Of a stretch of DNA of 64,000 nt, positions 15,901-26,790 are shown piece by piece. A model generated the notes under the pieces. That model was not told the DNA's origin, searched no databases, and saw nothing but the letters and a program-made list of their open reading frames with translations. This DNA comes from Megamerina dolium (lineage: Eukaryota; Arthropoda; Insecta; Diptera; Megamerinidae), in assembly GCA_963854835.1 (NCBI GenBank), contig OY978530.1, forward strand, positions 15,007,220 to 15,071,219, read 5' to 3'. The translations under genes were made by a program, and so were the position numbers. Position 1 is the stretch's first letter. Every line of letters starts with the position of its first letter.

Positions 15901-16130
15901 TCTCTATATGTCTCTTTTCCATAGCTAAATATACACATATACTAGAAATATTTATATAAAAAACAAAAATATTATCTCATATTTTTTAAAAATTTACCAC
16001 AAATCTATTTAAACGTAAGCTTTGAAGGCAATAAACCAATAAAATAATTTTGACCGGCTAAATCAGCCAAATACCACAGCGCACGTTGGAAATATAGCTT
16101 TCCGACGACACCCAATCGCAAAAAATGTTT
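15901..16130. other. AT-rich spacer
   Basis: Nothing recognised between the dispersed repeat and the third mariner. Confidence 0.4.
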
Positions 16131-16189
16131 GCCGAACAGTTAGGTGTTACTCAATAAGCCATTTCCATACGTTTACGAACGATGGGAAG

Positions 16190-17039
16190 GTTAAAAAATT
16201 TGGAAAATGTGTACCCCAGAATTGAATGATAGGTGGAGCGACGCCCAAACACTGGTGAAACTGTCAATGCTCATCGCTACCACCAACAACTAGTGAAATT
16301 GCGCCATGCTTTGGGAGAAAAAAGGCCTGGTTATGAACAAAGACATGAGAAGCTGATTTTTCTCCACGACAACGCCCCATTGCACACGGCAAAACTGGTC
16401 CAAAACTACTTGGACACACTCAATTGAGAGGTGCTACCTCATCCTGTGTATTCACCAGACCTGGCATCTTCTGACTATCACCTGTTTTCGTCGATGGGTC
16501 ACGCGCTCGCCGAACAGCACTTCGATTCGTATGAAGACGTCGGAAAATGGCTTGACGAGTGGTTTGCCTATAAAAATGAGGAATTCTTTTGGCATAAATA
16601 AAAAAAAAATAAATATGTGGCACTTAAAGCCCCAAAGGGCTCATTGGCCGAGCTTCTCTTCCATTACTGTTGTGCGTCTTAAATTTTGGACAGTATTAGA
16701 ATGGACCTACTTATTTTAGCCGGTTCCGAACGGCAGAACGCTTGTGACATCACTTTTTCTGAGCTTTGTCACAGAGTTCTTTTTAGAAGCTTTTTCATGG
16801 CAAGTTGTTACTGTCGTAAGAATTGCCAATTGCTTGCCGACAGGTGGGTACCGTTCGAAAGAAAAATCTTTTCGATATTAAATTTGTTATGCATCAGCCG
16901 GGTATTGAACCACGACCTACAGATCAGAAGGCGAACACACTAACCACTGAGCTACGGCAGTGCTTTGTATACCATGCTTTTGGCATGGTATACAAAAATT
17001 GCCCGAGATATGGGAAAATTTTATAGCTAGTGAGGGCAA
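16190..17039 (+). pseudogene. Mos1-like mariner transposase fragment
   Basis: MGRLKNLENVYPRIE corresponds to the linker region, with point changes. After the internal deletion it reads ETVNAHRYHQQLVKLRHAL, LIFLHDNAPLHTAKLVQNYL (second catalytic Asp) and, in another frame, SPDLASSDYHLFSSMGHAL. The first catalytic Asp is deleted. The SINE interrupts the C-terminal WHG.. block, and the end of the protein (ENFIASEGKYFE) resumes after it at about 17003. Confidence 0.82.
16596..16976 (-). repeat. full-length tRNA-derived SINE
   Basis: On the minus strand it reads a tRNA-like head with an A-box (tagctcagtggttagtg) and a B-box (ggttcaataccc), then a unique body, then the tail agtgccacatatttatt and an A-rich end. 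It is flanked by a 10-bp target duplication, cttttggcat, at 16586-16595 and 16977-16986, exactly within the mariner sequence known uninterrupted at 5800-5830. RNA polymerase III transcription is the family expectation. A 16-base extra segment lies at its 5' end (16961-16976). Confidence 0.9.
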
Positions 17040-17125
17040 ATACTTTGAATAAATTAATTTTTGGCTTTCTATGAAAAAAATGTTTTTTTAATCGAAAAAC
17101 AGCGGATTTAAGCTTGTACACTTGG

Positions 17126-17655
17126 TATATATATCACACACGGCGACTAAGTATTAAGAATATATTTGCAATGTTAAAGAAATTTTCAGTTGGTCGCCAA
17201 ACGTGGATGCTTTTTGTCAAACCGTTGCTGAATCGAAAATTCTCTGTTTGATTTTGATCAATCGCGGTGACTTCATCCGAATCTCCTAGAAATTATTTAA
17301 AATGGATTGTATCGGTTCAGTTAAGATCGTGCACCATATATCTGCCGCTATTCATTGATACAGATCAATAATTTCTGTGCAGCAACAACCACCGGCATCA
17401 TTTGAACGAGCTGCATTGGTATTTCAGCTCTTCCACATTTTCCATTTAAAATGCATAAGTTTAACCACAATATTCTAAAGTTTGCTGCTTTCATACGATA
17501 ATCGCCCAACTAGATGGAATTTACTAAAAATACAGCAGTTATTTAAAATTAGTAACGCTGCACATATCCTGCCGAGGCTGGGTATATATCACATGCAGTC
17601 TCGTACATGCCGTATATATACGTATACGTATATAAACACGTACACAAGCACATAC
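17126..17655. other. non-coding DNA, nothing recognised
   Basis: About 500 bp of mixed composition after the mariner end, without a supported open frame. Confidence 0.45.
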
Positions 17656-17682
17656 AATATATACATATATATATATATATAT

Positions 17683-17758
<76 letters not shown>

Positions 17759-17764
17759 TGTATA

Positions 17765-17833
<69 letters not shown>

Positions 17834-17840
17834 TCATGTG
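17656..17840. repeat. (TA)n microsatellite with ATG/CAT interruptions
   Basis: TA array with regular tatatacatata interruptions and a GT run at the right edge. Confidence 0.95.
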
Positions 17841-19916
17841 TGTGTGTGCATGTGTATATATAGAGTGACGTAACAAAACGTGATAAATCTATTTCTCAAA
17901 ATTGTTGGAAAATCGAGAAAAATTTACAGAAGTTTAATTTCGTAAGAGTATGGAGTTGTTATGTGGCCACGTTTTACATTAAATTAATCATTTTACGCAA
18001 ACTAAAGATACTTTAGCAATAAAAGGTTTTTAATTTTGAATGGGATAGGAATGGAAATTGTCTTTATACTGGTTAATAAAGCTACATAATATTATCTTCT
18101 TCCGATAACATTTGTTAAATAAATTTATTTAATATTTATATTGCTATTAGACTAGTTCATGCATACATACTATATTGTATGTTCTATCCAGTATAGAAAT
18201 GAAGTATATAATTTAAAAACATATTCTATTTTCCACAAGATTTCTTATTTCTTATTTCTAATAATGAGAAAAAAGACATACAAATTCGTCTTCAACATTA
18301 ACTAAAAAAATTGGTTATGTTTATTTTGATTTGTATTATTTTTAAAAAATGTAATTTTGTGCATTTCCTTAAACTTAGTAACGTTAATAATATTGTATTT
18401 TATTTTTTAGTTAAAATGGTAACTTTCTACAGTTATGTATATAGAAATGCTTTGTTAAAATTACAATAATATAGCAAATATTAACGATTTTGGGTAGTGT
18501 CGCCAAACACCCCATAGCCAAACCATTTTTTACATAATGTACATGCTATTGAAGCTCTGCTAGTACGAAAATACATTTTTTTCGATGGATTTGTTTGACT
18601 TTGAGACGAAATCAATTTTTTTTTGTTCAATTTTATCATGAAAACAAATTATTTTTGGTTTGCAATGTATATTCAGATAGATTTCGGTCCTCGAATACAA
18701 AAATACCAAAAAAAGCGAAATCGCAGTGGAATGGATTTATCTCGTTTTGCAAAGTCAATCTTCATATAATATATATACTATGTACATAATGATTGGTGGT
18801 TGAAAGATATTATTTATTTTTATTGTTGTTGTTATTATTGTTGGCCTACGCATACGCACATACAGCGACTTACAGAACCAATCCAAACATCATCTCTCCA
18901 TTGAAATGCTACTTTTGCACAGGTATGATGCACTGTTACTCTCAACAAATTGAACACACAGCCGGACTCACACATATGAATAATAGAGAAATATGTACAT
19001 TTATAAGATGCAACAACGATCGATGGCCTCTAAAACAAATGCAATTGCTATTGCATTTGTGATGCATTTTGGTCACAGTAGCAACAACTGTTTTTGTAGT
19101 GTTATTTCTATATAAATGTACATATATATACGGGGTGTTTCTTTGGGTTGATGCACATTAGCCAACTTTGCTGTTTCACCATTATCTCACGGGGTGGCTA
19201 CACGAAGGCATTACTTGGCGAGGGAAGCTTAGTTCAGTTAAAGAAGCATTTATATTACTTAAAGTATCCACCGCGTCCAGAAAGTTAAACTAGTTAACAT
19301 TAGCCGCATTCTTTTGCACGCGAGTTGCAAAAGAACACTGACTTAATTGCCGAACTGCATGCAAAGCAACTACAAAAATAAGCGACATCGTCTATTTTAA
19401 CCGAGTTCAATTGAAGTTGCTTATATTTTAATCGACCTGAGTTATAGTGTTGGAAAGTAAAAAAGCAGCACTATTGTGAATAGACTACTGGAATGTGTTT
19501 GGGAAATTTCAACAACACGTCAAATTATTGTACATATAAACAAAATAAGCAAAATAAAGCAACTTCAAATCAAAATTCATTTTAAATAAACGAATATATT
19601 TACCACAGATTCCGCAGAATTGTTTCTTTTTTGTTTTTAATTCGTTTATAAATTTCACGAACAACCATATATACCACCAGCGTTGCTAAGTAACCAAATG
19701 GAAATTATATTCAAGTAAAAGGGAAATTAAATGCGAGTTGGTGTTCTTTTGCATTCGGTTACAAAAAAATGCAGCTATTATAACTTATTCCACCGTGGCA
19801 CTATAGCTGAGATAAGCACTTTCTGCGGCCAAAAGTCGACCTGAAGGTAACCCTCTTCCGATTGAAATTTTTACTTACATAAGTATTTTCGCTAAAGTGT
19901 ACAAGTGTGTGTGTAT

Positions 19917-19918
<2 letters not shown>
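17841..19918. other. AT-rich non-coding DNA
   Basis: No gene or known element recognised. It contains TTGTTGTTATTATTG simple sequence near 18822, a perfect 10-bp hairpin at 19309-19335, and a second inverted match of gcaaaagaacac (about 19327) to gtgttcttttgc (19741-19752). Confidence 0.45.
19309..19335. repeat. perfect hairpin (ttcttttgca / tgcaaaagaa)
   Basis: Ten-base arms separated by cgcgagt. The right arm also pairs with 19741-19752, and gcgagttg recurs beside it, suggesting an old foldback element of about 450 bp. Confidence 0.5.

Positions 19919-20010
<92 letters not shown>
19905..20010. repeat. compound (GT/CA)n-(TA)n microsatellite
   Basis: gtgtgtgtatacacac followed by CA repeats and then a pure TA array to 20008. 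Confidence 0.95.
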
Positions 20011-20323
20011 CACTGAAGGAAGCCATATCGAAAATATGACCAAGATTCTTAATTTTTGCTTATTTTTCAAAATTTGTTTGGAGGCAATAAAAACAATGGC
20101 TTGTGTTCAGTAATTAGTTATTGAATATCCCTCTTCAGATAACCGCAAATATATTGACGACACGTCAAGTAAATGCAGAGTTTGATTTCATATAAGATAA
20201 AGTATTGTATAATGAGAGAACGAAAGAGATAGAACGACTGAAATAAACACACGCATACGCGTGTGCTCAAAATTTAAACACATATTTTAGGTACAGTTGC
20301 GATATTGACATTTTTACGATTTT
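20011..20323. other. non-coding spacer
   Basis: No element or gene recognised. Confidence 0.4.
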
Positions 20324-21450
20324 TATACCCTGCATAATGTAATATGCAAGGTATATTAATTTCGGTTAGATGTCTGTAACCACTTGAAGGAATCTCCGGA
20401 GATATAGAAAATTATATATATTCGTGATCAGCGTCGTTTAAATTTTCGATTTAGCAATGTCCGTCCGTCCGTCCGTCTGTCCGTCACCTGGCTGGTTCGC
20501 ACGATAATTTGAGCAAATATTGGGCTATTTTGACGAAATTTGGCATACATAACCTATGATCCAAGGGTACGGAGGGGATTGATTGGGCATGATCGGTCAA
20601 TAACCACGCCCACATGAAGCATACAAAGCGACTAACCTCGGAATTTTCAAAACTTTTAAGTTGCTATAACTCACTTAATATACCATCTGGACCAACTATA
20701 TTTGGCATGTGCAGTTATGTTATACTGCAACCTTGCCAGAAATGAGCGCGCCACGCCTACTTCTTATTGGGGCTCCCATACCAAATCGAGGGAATTAAAC
20801 AAAAACTATTAAGTGCCATAACTTATAAACAACTTAGCGTAGATCAACAAGATTTATGGTATTTAATTGTAAGAGCAACTAGACTCACAAGAAATGGGCG
20901 TAACACGCCCACTGTTTATAGTAGCCCCCATACAAAATGACTGAATTTCTTTTAAATTGAGACAGTGTAACTTCGGCAATCTTCTGTCTAGAACAACCAT
21001 AAATGACACTTATATTAATATCGTTGTCGAAAATATTCTGGCATGAAATCAGTACGCCACACCCACTTCTTAATGGAGCTACCATACAAAGTTGGGAAAA
21101 TTTAAAAAAATTTAAACCTCTTTAAGTTACGAACTATTCAGCGTAGGGTAACCAAATTTAAGGCATGGATTAATATTGCAAAGATAGTTAGATTTACAAG
21201 AAAGAGGCACGCCACGCCCACTTTTTATATAGATTCCATACAAAGCATTAAAACACCCATATTTCAGGTGTAGTTTAGTATTTTAGTATTATAGGCAGAA
21301 ATTGTTCCTAGAAAAATTGGTGAGCCACGTCTGCTTCTTAATGTAGCTCCTATATAAAGTAGTGGAAAAAAAGGATGGATATGCCAGGAAATTTTGATAT
21401 ATATGTCTAAAAATGCAGGGTATAATTTGGTCGGCCCCAGCCGACTGTAA
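20324..21450 (+). repeat. 1.1-kb non-coding repeat with TATACCCTGCAT inverted ends
   Basis: Starts tataccctgcat (20324-20335) and has the exact inverse atgcagggtata at 21413-21424, followed by a small hairpin (gtcggc/gccgac). Near the left end lies a (GTCC) tract (gtccgtccgtccgtctgtcc, about 20460). Inside are six degenerate repeats of a 'cacgcccac..catacaaa' unit at about 20604, 20748, 20903, 21056, 21210 and 21327, spaced about 150 bp apart. This type of element is abundant in fly genomes; it encodes nothing here. The class is unresolved. Confidence 0.7.
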
Positions 21451-21852
21451 GGTCATTTTCTATTTGTTTTTTGGTTTGAGTGCCCTTGAATAGTCTATAA
21501 TAAGAATGAATGATTGAATATTTGGATAAGAGCAAACAGTAAACTTAGGACTTCGTTCCATTATAGAATGTATGTTGATTGATACCGAATCAATACAAAA
21601 AAAGAACGAGACGCTATTTAGATACTTCGAAAGCGAAATAGTTTTATGCAGAAATCATTACCAAAAGAAGCTACCGCGCAAAACTAAAAAGTTCTTTGCA
21701 AATTGGGGTTTTGTTTCTTCAATCACAAATTAGAGAGAATTTTAGTAAAATAAAACCGTAAAAACCGTACTTAAACGCTATGGTTTACTATAAATGCTAC
21801 ATAATGGCAATACTACTTAGCATCATGTTTGATGTCACCACCTTTTTATATA
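21451..21852. other. non-coding spacer
   Basis: No supported gene or element. Confidence 0.4.
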
Positions 21853-21884
21853 GGTATATATGTATATATATATATATATATAAG

Positions 21885-21983
<99 letters not shown>
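21853..21983. repeat. (TA)n microsatellite
   Basis: TA array with a few GTA interruptions. Confidence 0.95.
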
Positions 21984-22240
21984 GTCGAACTGACGAAGTT
22001 TACGTTTTGAGGACTTTTATTTATTTCAAGCATATACATGGAATGAACCAAAACATAACCATAACAGGTTCATATCCATTTCGCTAGTAAAACCATTTTT
22101 GTTTGAGCCATACAACCTAACACTTGGGGGAATCTTACTTTTAAATAAGAAGGAGATCCCGAAAGAATTGGGAGACACAAAGAAAGGCCAAAAACACGAT
22201 GTGGGTGTGTGTGTGTGTGTGTACCTCTGTTCCGACTGTC
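21984..22240. other. non-coding spacer with (GT)n
   Basis: Contains a short GT run at 22203-22221 and ends where the RTE homology begins. Nothing else recognised. Confidence 0.4.
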
Positions 22241-23519
22241 CAAAATTCAGCCTCCACCAGAACACTTCCTATAACGAAATGTTCAACGAACGAAAAACCA
22301 AATTGATCACTTGATGATTGACTGTAGTCTGATGGACGTGAAATCGATCCGTGTCCAACATCGACTCGGATCATTAGCTTGTTGCAGCTAAGGTGTGAAC
22401 ACGTTTATGAATCGGAGGGAACAAACGAAGTCACACACAGAGAAAGCTTGGCGTCAATAAGCTGCAGTCTCCAGAGACAGCAAACGCTTTTACCACTCGA
22501 TTAGCGGTTCTGCTTATGTAGAACACTTCCCCTCCCGATGACACATTCACACAGGTGGCACATATATCCCACTCCATGACTAGTGCTGCTGAGGAGGTTT
22601 CTGAGGAATGAGTGGTATGACCAGGAGTGTCGTGACGCTACCGCCGCCTACAGAAAAATACTGCGTGCAGGTACCACGCGAGTTGTTAAGAAGCGTTACA
22701 GACAGAAGTGCGTAGAGACATATTTTCATGCGTAAGAAGAAAGAGCTAGAAGAACGCGAGTGTAAGGAAATAGAGATGTGTAGGGGCAGGAGTGAAACTC
22801 GAAAATTCTTTAAGATAAAGCGTCTGATTGGCGATTCAAACCCAGGAGTCTCTTCCTGTCTTGTCAGCAATGGGAATCTAGTTACAGATGTCCAGATTGT
22901 AGTGAGATTATATAGGGAACACTTATCCGTGTAACTGAATGGCAACTCCTTGAACAATCCCGCCAGTGGAGGAGATCTCCCGAATTCACCAATCACGGAT
23001 GACGGTGTAGATGTTCCACCACCCGACCATGAAGAGGTCAGATACGCAATTTCTAGACTGCAAAATATCAAAGCTATAGGTGCTTGCCTGCTTGCCTAGT
23101 TGCTTAAGACCAGAGGCGATGAGCTGCTCACATCCACCCACCAGCTCGCAAGCAGAATATGGTCGAATAAATGCATGCCCGATGATTGGAGGCTCAGTGT
23201 TTTCTGTCCCGTGCAAAAGGCAGGAGACCCCACAATTGAACGACGGCTTGACAAAGTACCTCGTGTCAACAGAAAAAGAGTCCCATCGTCGATGACAGAA
23301 CTTCACTGCTGATAACTACGCTTTTGAAATAGTGAAAGATTTTATCTATCGTGGAACCAGCATTAACACCAGTAATGACGTCAGCCTGGAGATATTGCGA
23401 AGAATCACTCTTGCTAACAGGTGCTACGTAAGCAAGAGTTAAGTAAGCAATTGAGAAGTCGGTCCTCTCTCGAGCAACGAAAATCACACTCTACAAGTCT
23501 CTCATCGTACCTGTCCTGT
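22240..23519 (+). pseudogene. RTE-type LINE remnant (endonuclease end to RT C-terminus)
   Basis: Runs parallel to 49935-50800 and then 38860-40060 of the other copies: the shared cattcagcctccaccagaac block, the linker (ECKEIEMCRGRSETRKFF), then pieces of RT. It skips most of the palm; after PVQKAGDPTIE it jumps to RVNRKRVP and the YAFEIVKDFIY region. Stops and frameshifts are frequent (for example tgatgattgact at 22312). It ends abruptly where DD41D copy 2 begins. Confidence 0.82.
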
Positions 23520-23523
23520 CCTG

Positions 23524-24806
23524 TTTCAAAAGTATAGGGCTAGAATTCGACATCTGTCAAACTGAGTTGTTAAAACAATTTCTTTCTTTTTCAGTTCAAA
23601 GTCTGACATTTGCGAAAATGGATCGCTTAACTATCGCACAATGCATTAAAATTGTAAAAATCTACTACAAAAATGGTGATTCTGCCACAGCCACATATCG
23701 TGCTTTAAGAGGAGATTATGGTTTACATAATCGTCCAACTACGCAAGCAATTGGCAAAATTGTGAAGAAATATGAAGAGACTGGATCGGTTACAGATATT
23801 GTAAGGCCTGTGCATCATCGTTTCGCTCGTACCACCGAAAATTTCGCTGCTGTAGTGAAAGTGTTGCCGAAGACCCGAATGTGTCGATTCCTCGTTGTTC
23901 TCAGGAATTAGAACTGTCTTACGGCACATTATGGCGTATTTTGCATTTGGATCTACACCTACATCCATATAAAATCCAGCTCACACAACAACTGAAGCCA
24001 GCTGACCATTCACAACGTCGTAGATACGTCGAATGGGTGCTTGAACAACAGGCGGTGGACGGCGATTTTTCGAACAAAATTTTCTTCAGCGACGAAGCAC
24101 ATTTCTCACTCGGTGGGTATATTAACAAACAAAATTGTCGTATTTTGGGGTTCTGAGAATCCTCAAGTAATTGAAGAGAGGCCACTACATCCACAAAAAG
24201 TCACTGCTTGGTGCGCTCTTTGGTCCGGAGGTGTGATTGGACCTTACTTCTTCGAAAACGACGATGGAACGACTGTCACCGTCAATGCGGAGCGTTATGG
24301 TCATATGATAACCGACTTTTTTTTACCTGCTATTGAAGAATACGACTTAGAGAATATGTGATTTCAACAAGACGGTGTCACATGCCACACAACTCGAGCG
24401 AATATGGCTTTATTGCAAGAGAAATTTTCTGGCCGCGTAATTTCTCGTCGTGGCGATATCAAGTGGCCACCAAGATCATGCGATTTGACACCGCTTGAAT
24501 TTTTTTTTGTGGGGCTACGCGAAAGACCGTGTTTATGCAGATAAACCTTTAACTCTTGAGCATCTAAACACCAACATTCGTCACGTTATGGCTGAGATAC
24601 CGCCCAATATGTGTCAAAAAGTGGTCGAAAATTACCTCAAAAGAATCGATGCTTGCAACAATTCGCGTGGTGGTCATTTAAATGATGTAGTATTTCACAC
24701 ATAATGTCAACGTTCAAACTTTATAATAAAAAAGAAATATCATGATAAAAAATATTTTATATGTGTTTTATTTACATTTACTTTTGAAACCGCAAAATGG
24801 ATAACC

Positions 24807-24809
<3 letters not shown>
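23524..24809 (+). mobile_element. DD41D ('rosa'-type) element, copy 2, nearly full length
   Basis: The right inverted end (gcaaaatggataaccctt) is complete and followed by TA and a (TA)n array. The left end lacks its outer 20 bases, starting at tttcaaaag beside RTE sequence. The body is nearly identical to copies 1 and 3. Confidence 0.9.
23618..24704 (+). pseudogene. DD41D transposase, several small lesions
   Basis: Full domain order is present: MDRLTIAQCIKIVK HTH, HNRPTTQAIGKIVKKY, LSYGTLWRILHLD, then FFSDEAHF (first Asp), HPQKVTAWCALWSGGVIGPYF, FQQDG (second Asp) and TPLEFF (third position, here Glu). Lesions relative to copy 3: loss of one base near 23852, gain of one T near 24145, a TGG-to-TGA stop at 24358, and nine Ts instead of eight after the third catalytic codon. 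The C-terminal part NFFLWGYAKDRVYADK to NDVVFHT is open to 24701. Intact proteins would be about 345 residues. Confidence 0.88.

Positions 24810-24868
<59 letters not shown>
24810..24868. repeat. (TA)n microsatellite
   Basis: Begins exactly at the TA that flanks DD41D copy 2. Confidence 0.95.
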
Positions 24869-24871
<3 letters not shown>

Positions 24872-25189
24872 AGTGTGTATATATATTTTTTTTGTTTGTT
24901 TTTTTTCGAATTTTTCTATACTACAATTTTTTTTTACGCCCATAACTCAAATTCTCAAGCGTTTTCAATCTCCCTATAAAGAATTATATTTCAAATTTTG
25001 TTTCATACCAAGCAAACGCAAAAATGTATTTAGGGGAACTTCCGAATTACAAATTTGATTATAAAAATGAATAAACAGAATGTCATCACTAGAAATGTTT
25101 GCATCAGTTCTCAGTTTGCAGTTAATGTAGAAGCTGATAGCAAGCAAAATGTTGAAGCGTAATTGCATTTCGCTAAAAAACTGTTGATA
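24869..25189. other. AT-rich spacer
   Basis: T-rich sequence and an unassigned stretch before the Tigger-like coding remnant. It may include that element's 5' part. Confidence 0.4.
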
Positions 25190-26316
25190 ATCAGTGAAGT
25201 TGAAGAGCTTTAAAAGGAAAAAACAAATATCCGCCCAGTTTGAAATTCCTTCAAACAGTTTTTCAACAATTTTAAAAAAAGTAGACGGTGAACCATTGAA
25301 TTCTAAACGCAAAAGAATTTACACCTGTCTTTACGCAGATGTTGATGGCGAAATACCGGCCAAATTTGATACATATGACAAAAAACGACATCTTTAATGC
25401 TGATAAGAGTGGTGTATTCTTCAAGAGTTTATTTAAAAATGAAAAATGGTTTGGTAGAAAAAAGCAGAGAAATGCTAACTATTATGGTGGCTTGTAATAT
25501 GACAGGGTCGGAGAAGCTTAAATTACTTGTTATTGGAAATCAAAAATCTGCGATGCTTCAAGGTCATAAAATCTCTGGATGTAGATTATGAGTTCAACAA
25601 AATAGCATGGATGACAAGCGAAAATTACTTAAAATGGATTTTGAAGCTGAACAAAAAAACCAGTTCTCAAAACAGAAAAATCTTATTTTAATGAATATTT
25701 CAACTCAAATGGAGGAAAAGAAGACTAGTATGTCAATAATTTTATTTGATGTCATTTAAAATTTAAGCAAAGTATGGACTGTGCGTGTAAAAGCACAAAC
25801 AATTGCGAACTGATTCCTAAAGTCTGGTTTTTTGAAAGATGACCTGCAGACTCAAACAAATTTATGGGATGAAGAAGACTATGTACCCATATCCGAACTA
25901 CAGGCTTTATGATCGTCCTACAGAGCAGTAGCAAATATTGACCCATCATTTGATGATTACGTCAATGTTGATGATGGGGCCTGCACCATGGAAACCCCTT
26001 CCGACGAAGATATTCTGCAAAGTGTTCTTGAAAAATCTGGAGTTTCAGATATCTTAGGTCCTATACGTTTAAAATTAAAAAAATAAATAAATGTGTTCTA
26101 AACATTATTTCTTCACTTCCAGATTCAGATGAGGATGAACAAGACATTGTTGCAGTTGTTAAGGAGCTATTCGCAATTCACCGTACTACATCAGCAGTTG
26201 AAGTACTGCGCACCTTTGTGAGGATGAAAGATAACGTGCCTGAAAATCTATTTGCTTTTCTTAAAGTGCTTGAAGTTTTTATTGAGAAAGAAAAGTGGAA
26301 AGTCAAACCCAATTAA
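25190..26316 (+). pseudogene. Tigger/pogo-type transposase remnant
   Basis: Begins with a CENP-B-like HTH (LKSFKRKKQISAQFEIPSNS). After a gap it reads FNADKSGVFFKSLFKNEKW, the first acidic motif of DDE_1 transposases with Asp and a degenerate second residue, and a tract equivalent to the 'G.EKLKLLVIGNQKSA' strand. The C-terminal part (about 25890-26316) is acidic and carries GACTMETPSDEDILQSVLE and DSDEDEQDIVAVVKELF, as Tigger/jerky proteins commonly do. It is spread over several frames with many stops. Inverted ends were not found. Confidence 0.65.
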
Positions 26317-26373
26317 AAATTACCAATTATTTAAAATAAAACTGTACATAAAAACACAACTTTTTCAAACAAT

Positions 26374-26540
26374 TCTTCTTCTTCTTATGTGGCTATAACA
26401 ACCGATGATCGATGTAGGCCGAACATATAATGTGGCGCCAGTCTTCATTGTTATTCGCTCGTTGGCACCAATTCTCATTCCTTAATGGCATTTATACCGT
26501 GTTGTTTCTTCACGAAGACGACCACGATTTCCAATTCCGA
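26374..26540 (-). repeat. probable RTE-type LINE 3' tail
   Basis: cttcttcttcttatgtggc followed by gtggcgccagtcttcattg and tggcaccaattctcattcc resembles, from memory, the 3' tails of RTE-like LINEs in flies. It may belong to the LINE that follows on the same strand. Confidence 0.45.
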
Positions 26541-26790
26541 TGTCACCTGAAGTCTCAAAACAGGAATTCAAATTAAAAATTGTAATATTTGGGATAAATT
26601 GTGCTTCTTACTTTGCTATCAAAAACGCTCCATCAGTAAACTAATGATGATAGAATTATAGCTTGAAGGTGTAGATTGTTAAACCAAAATCTCGTATGAA
26701 ATGAAATCAATTGAAAGAAAATTTACCCGCTAATAATATATATTTTCCCAAAGTTCCAGGGCCACAACAAACAAAGTATAATTCAATTTA
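26541..26790. other. AT-rich spacer
   Basis: Nothing recognised. Confidence 0.4.

Larger units (their letters stand above)
16131..17125 (+). mobile_element. Mos1-like mariner, 5'-truncated and internally deleted, hosting a SINE
   Basis: It matches the mariner at 5687-6800 in opposite orientation, beginning inside the HTH region and running to the 3' inverted repeat ending ttgtacacttgg at 17125, followed by TA. It lacks about 195 bp of the transposase between the WVPYEL region and the ETVNAH region. A SINE sits at 16596-16976. Confidence 0.85.

Noticed and set aside
16896..16960. tRNA gene-like A- and B-boxes (also at 29490-29556, 30772-30834, 58153-58215)
   Set aside because: Each continues into the same SINE body or stops at a SINE boundary; none has a complete tRNA with a terminator.
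20324..21450. Helitron assignment for the TATACCCTGCAT repeat
   Set aside because: There is a terminal hairpin but no CTRR end, and perfect inverted ends argue against it. Left unclassified.
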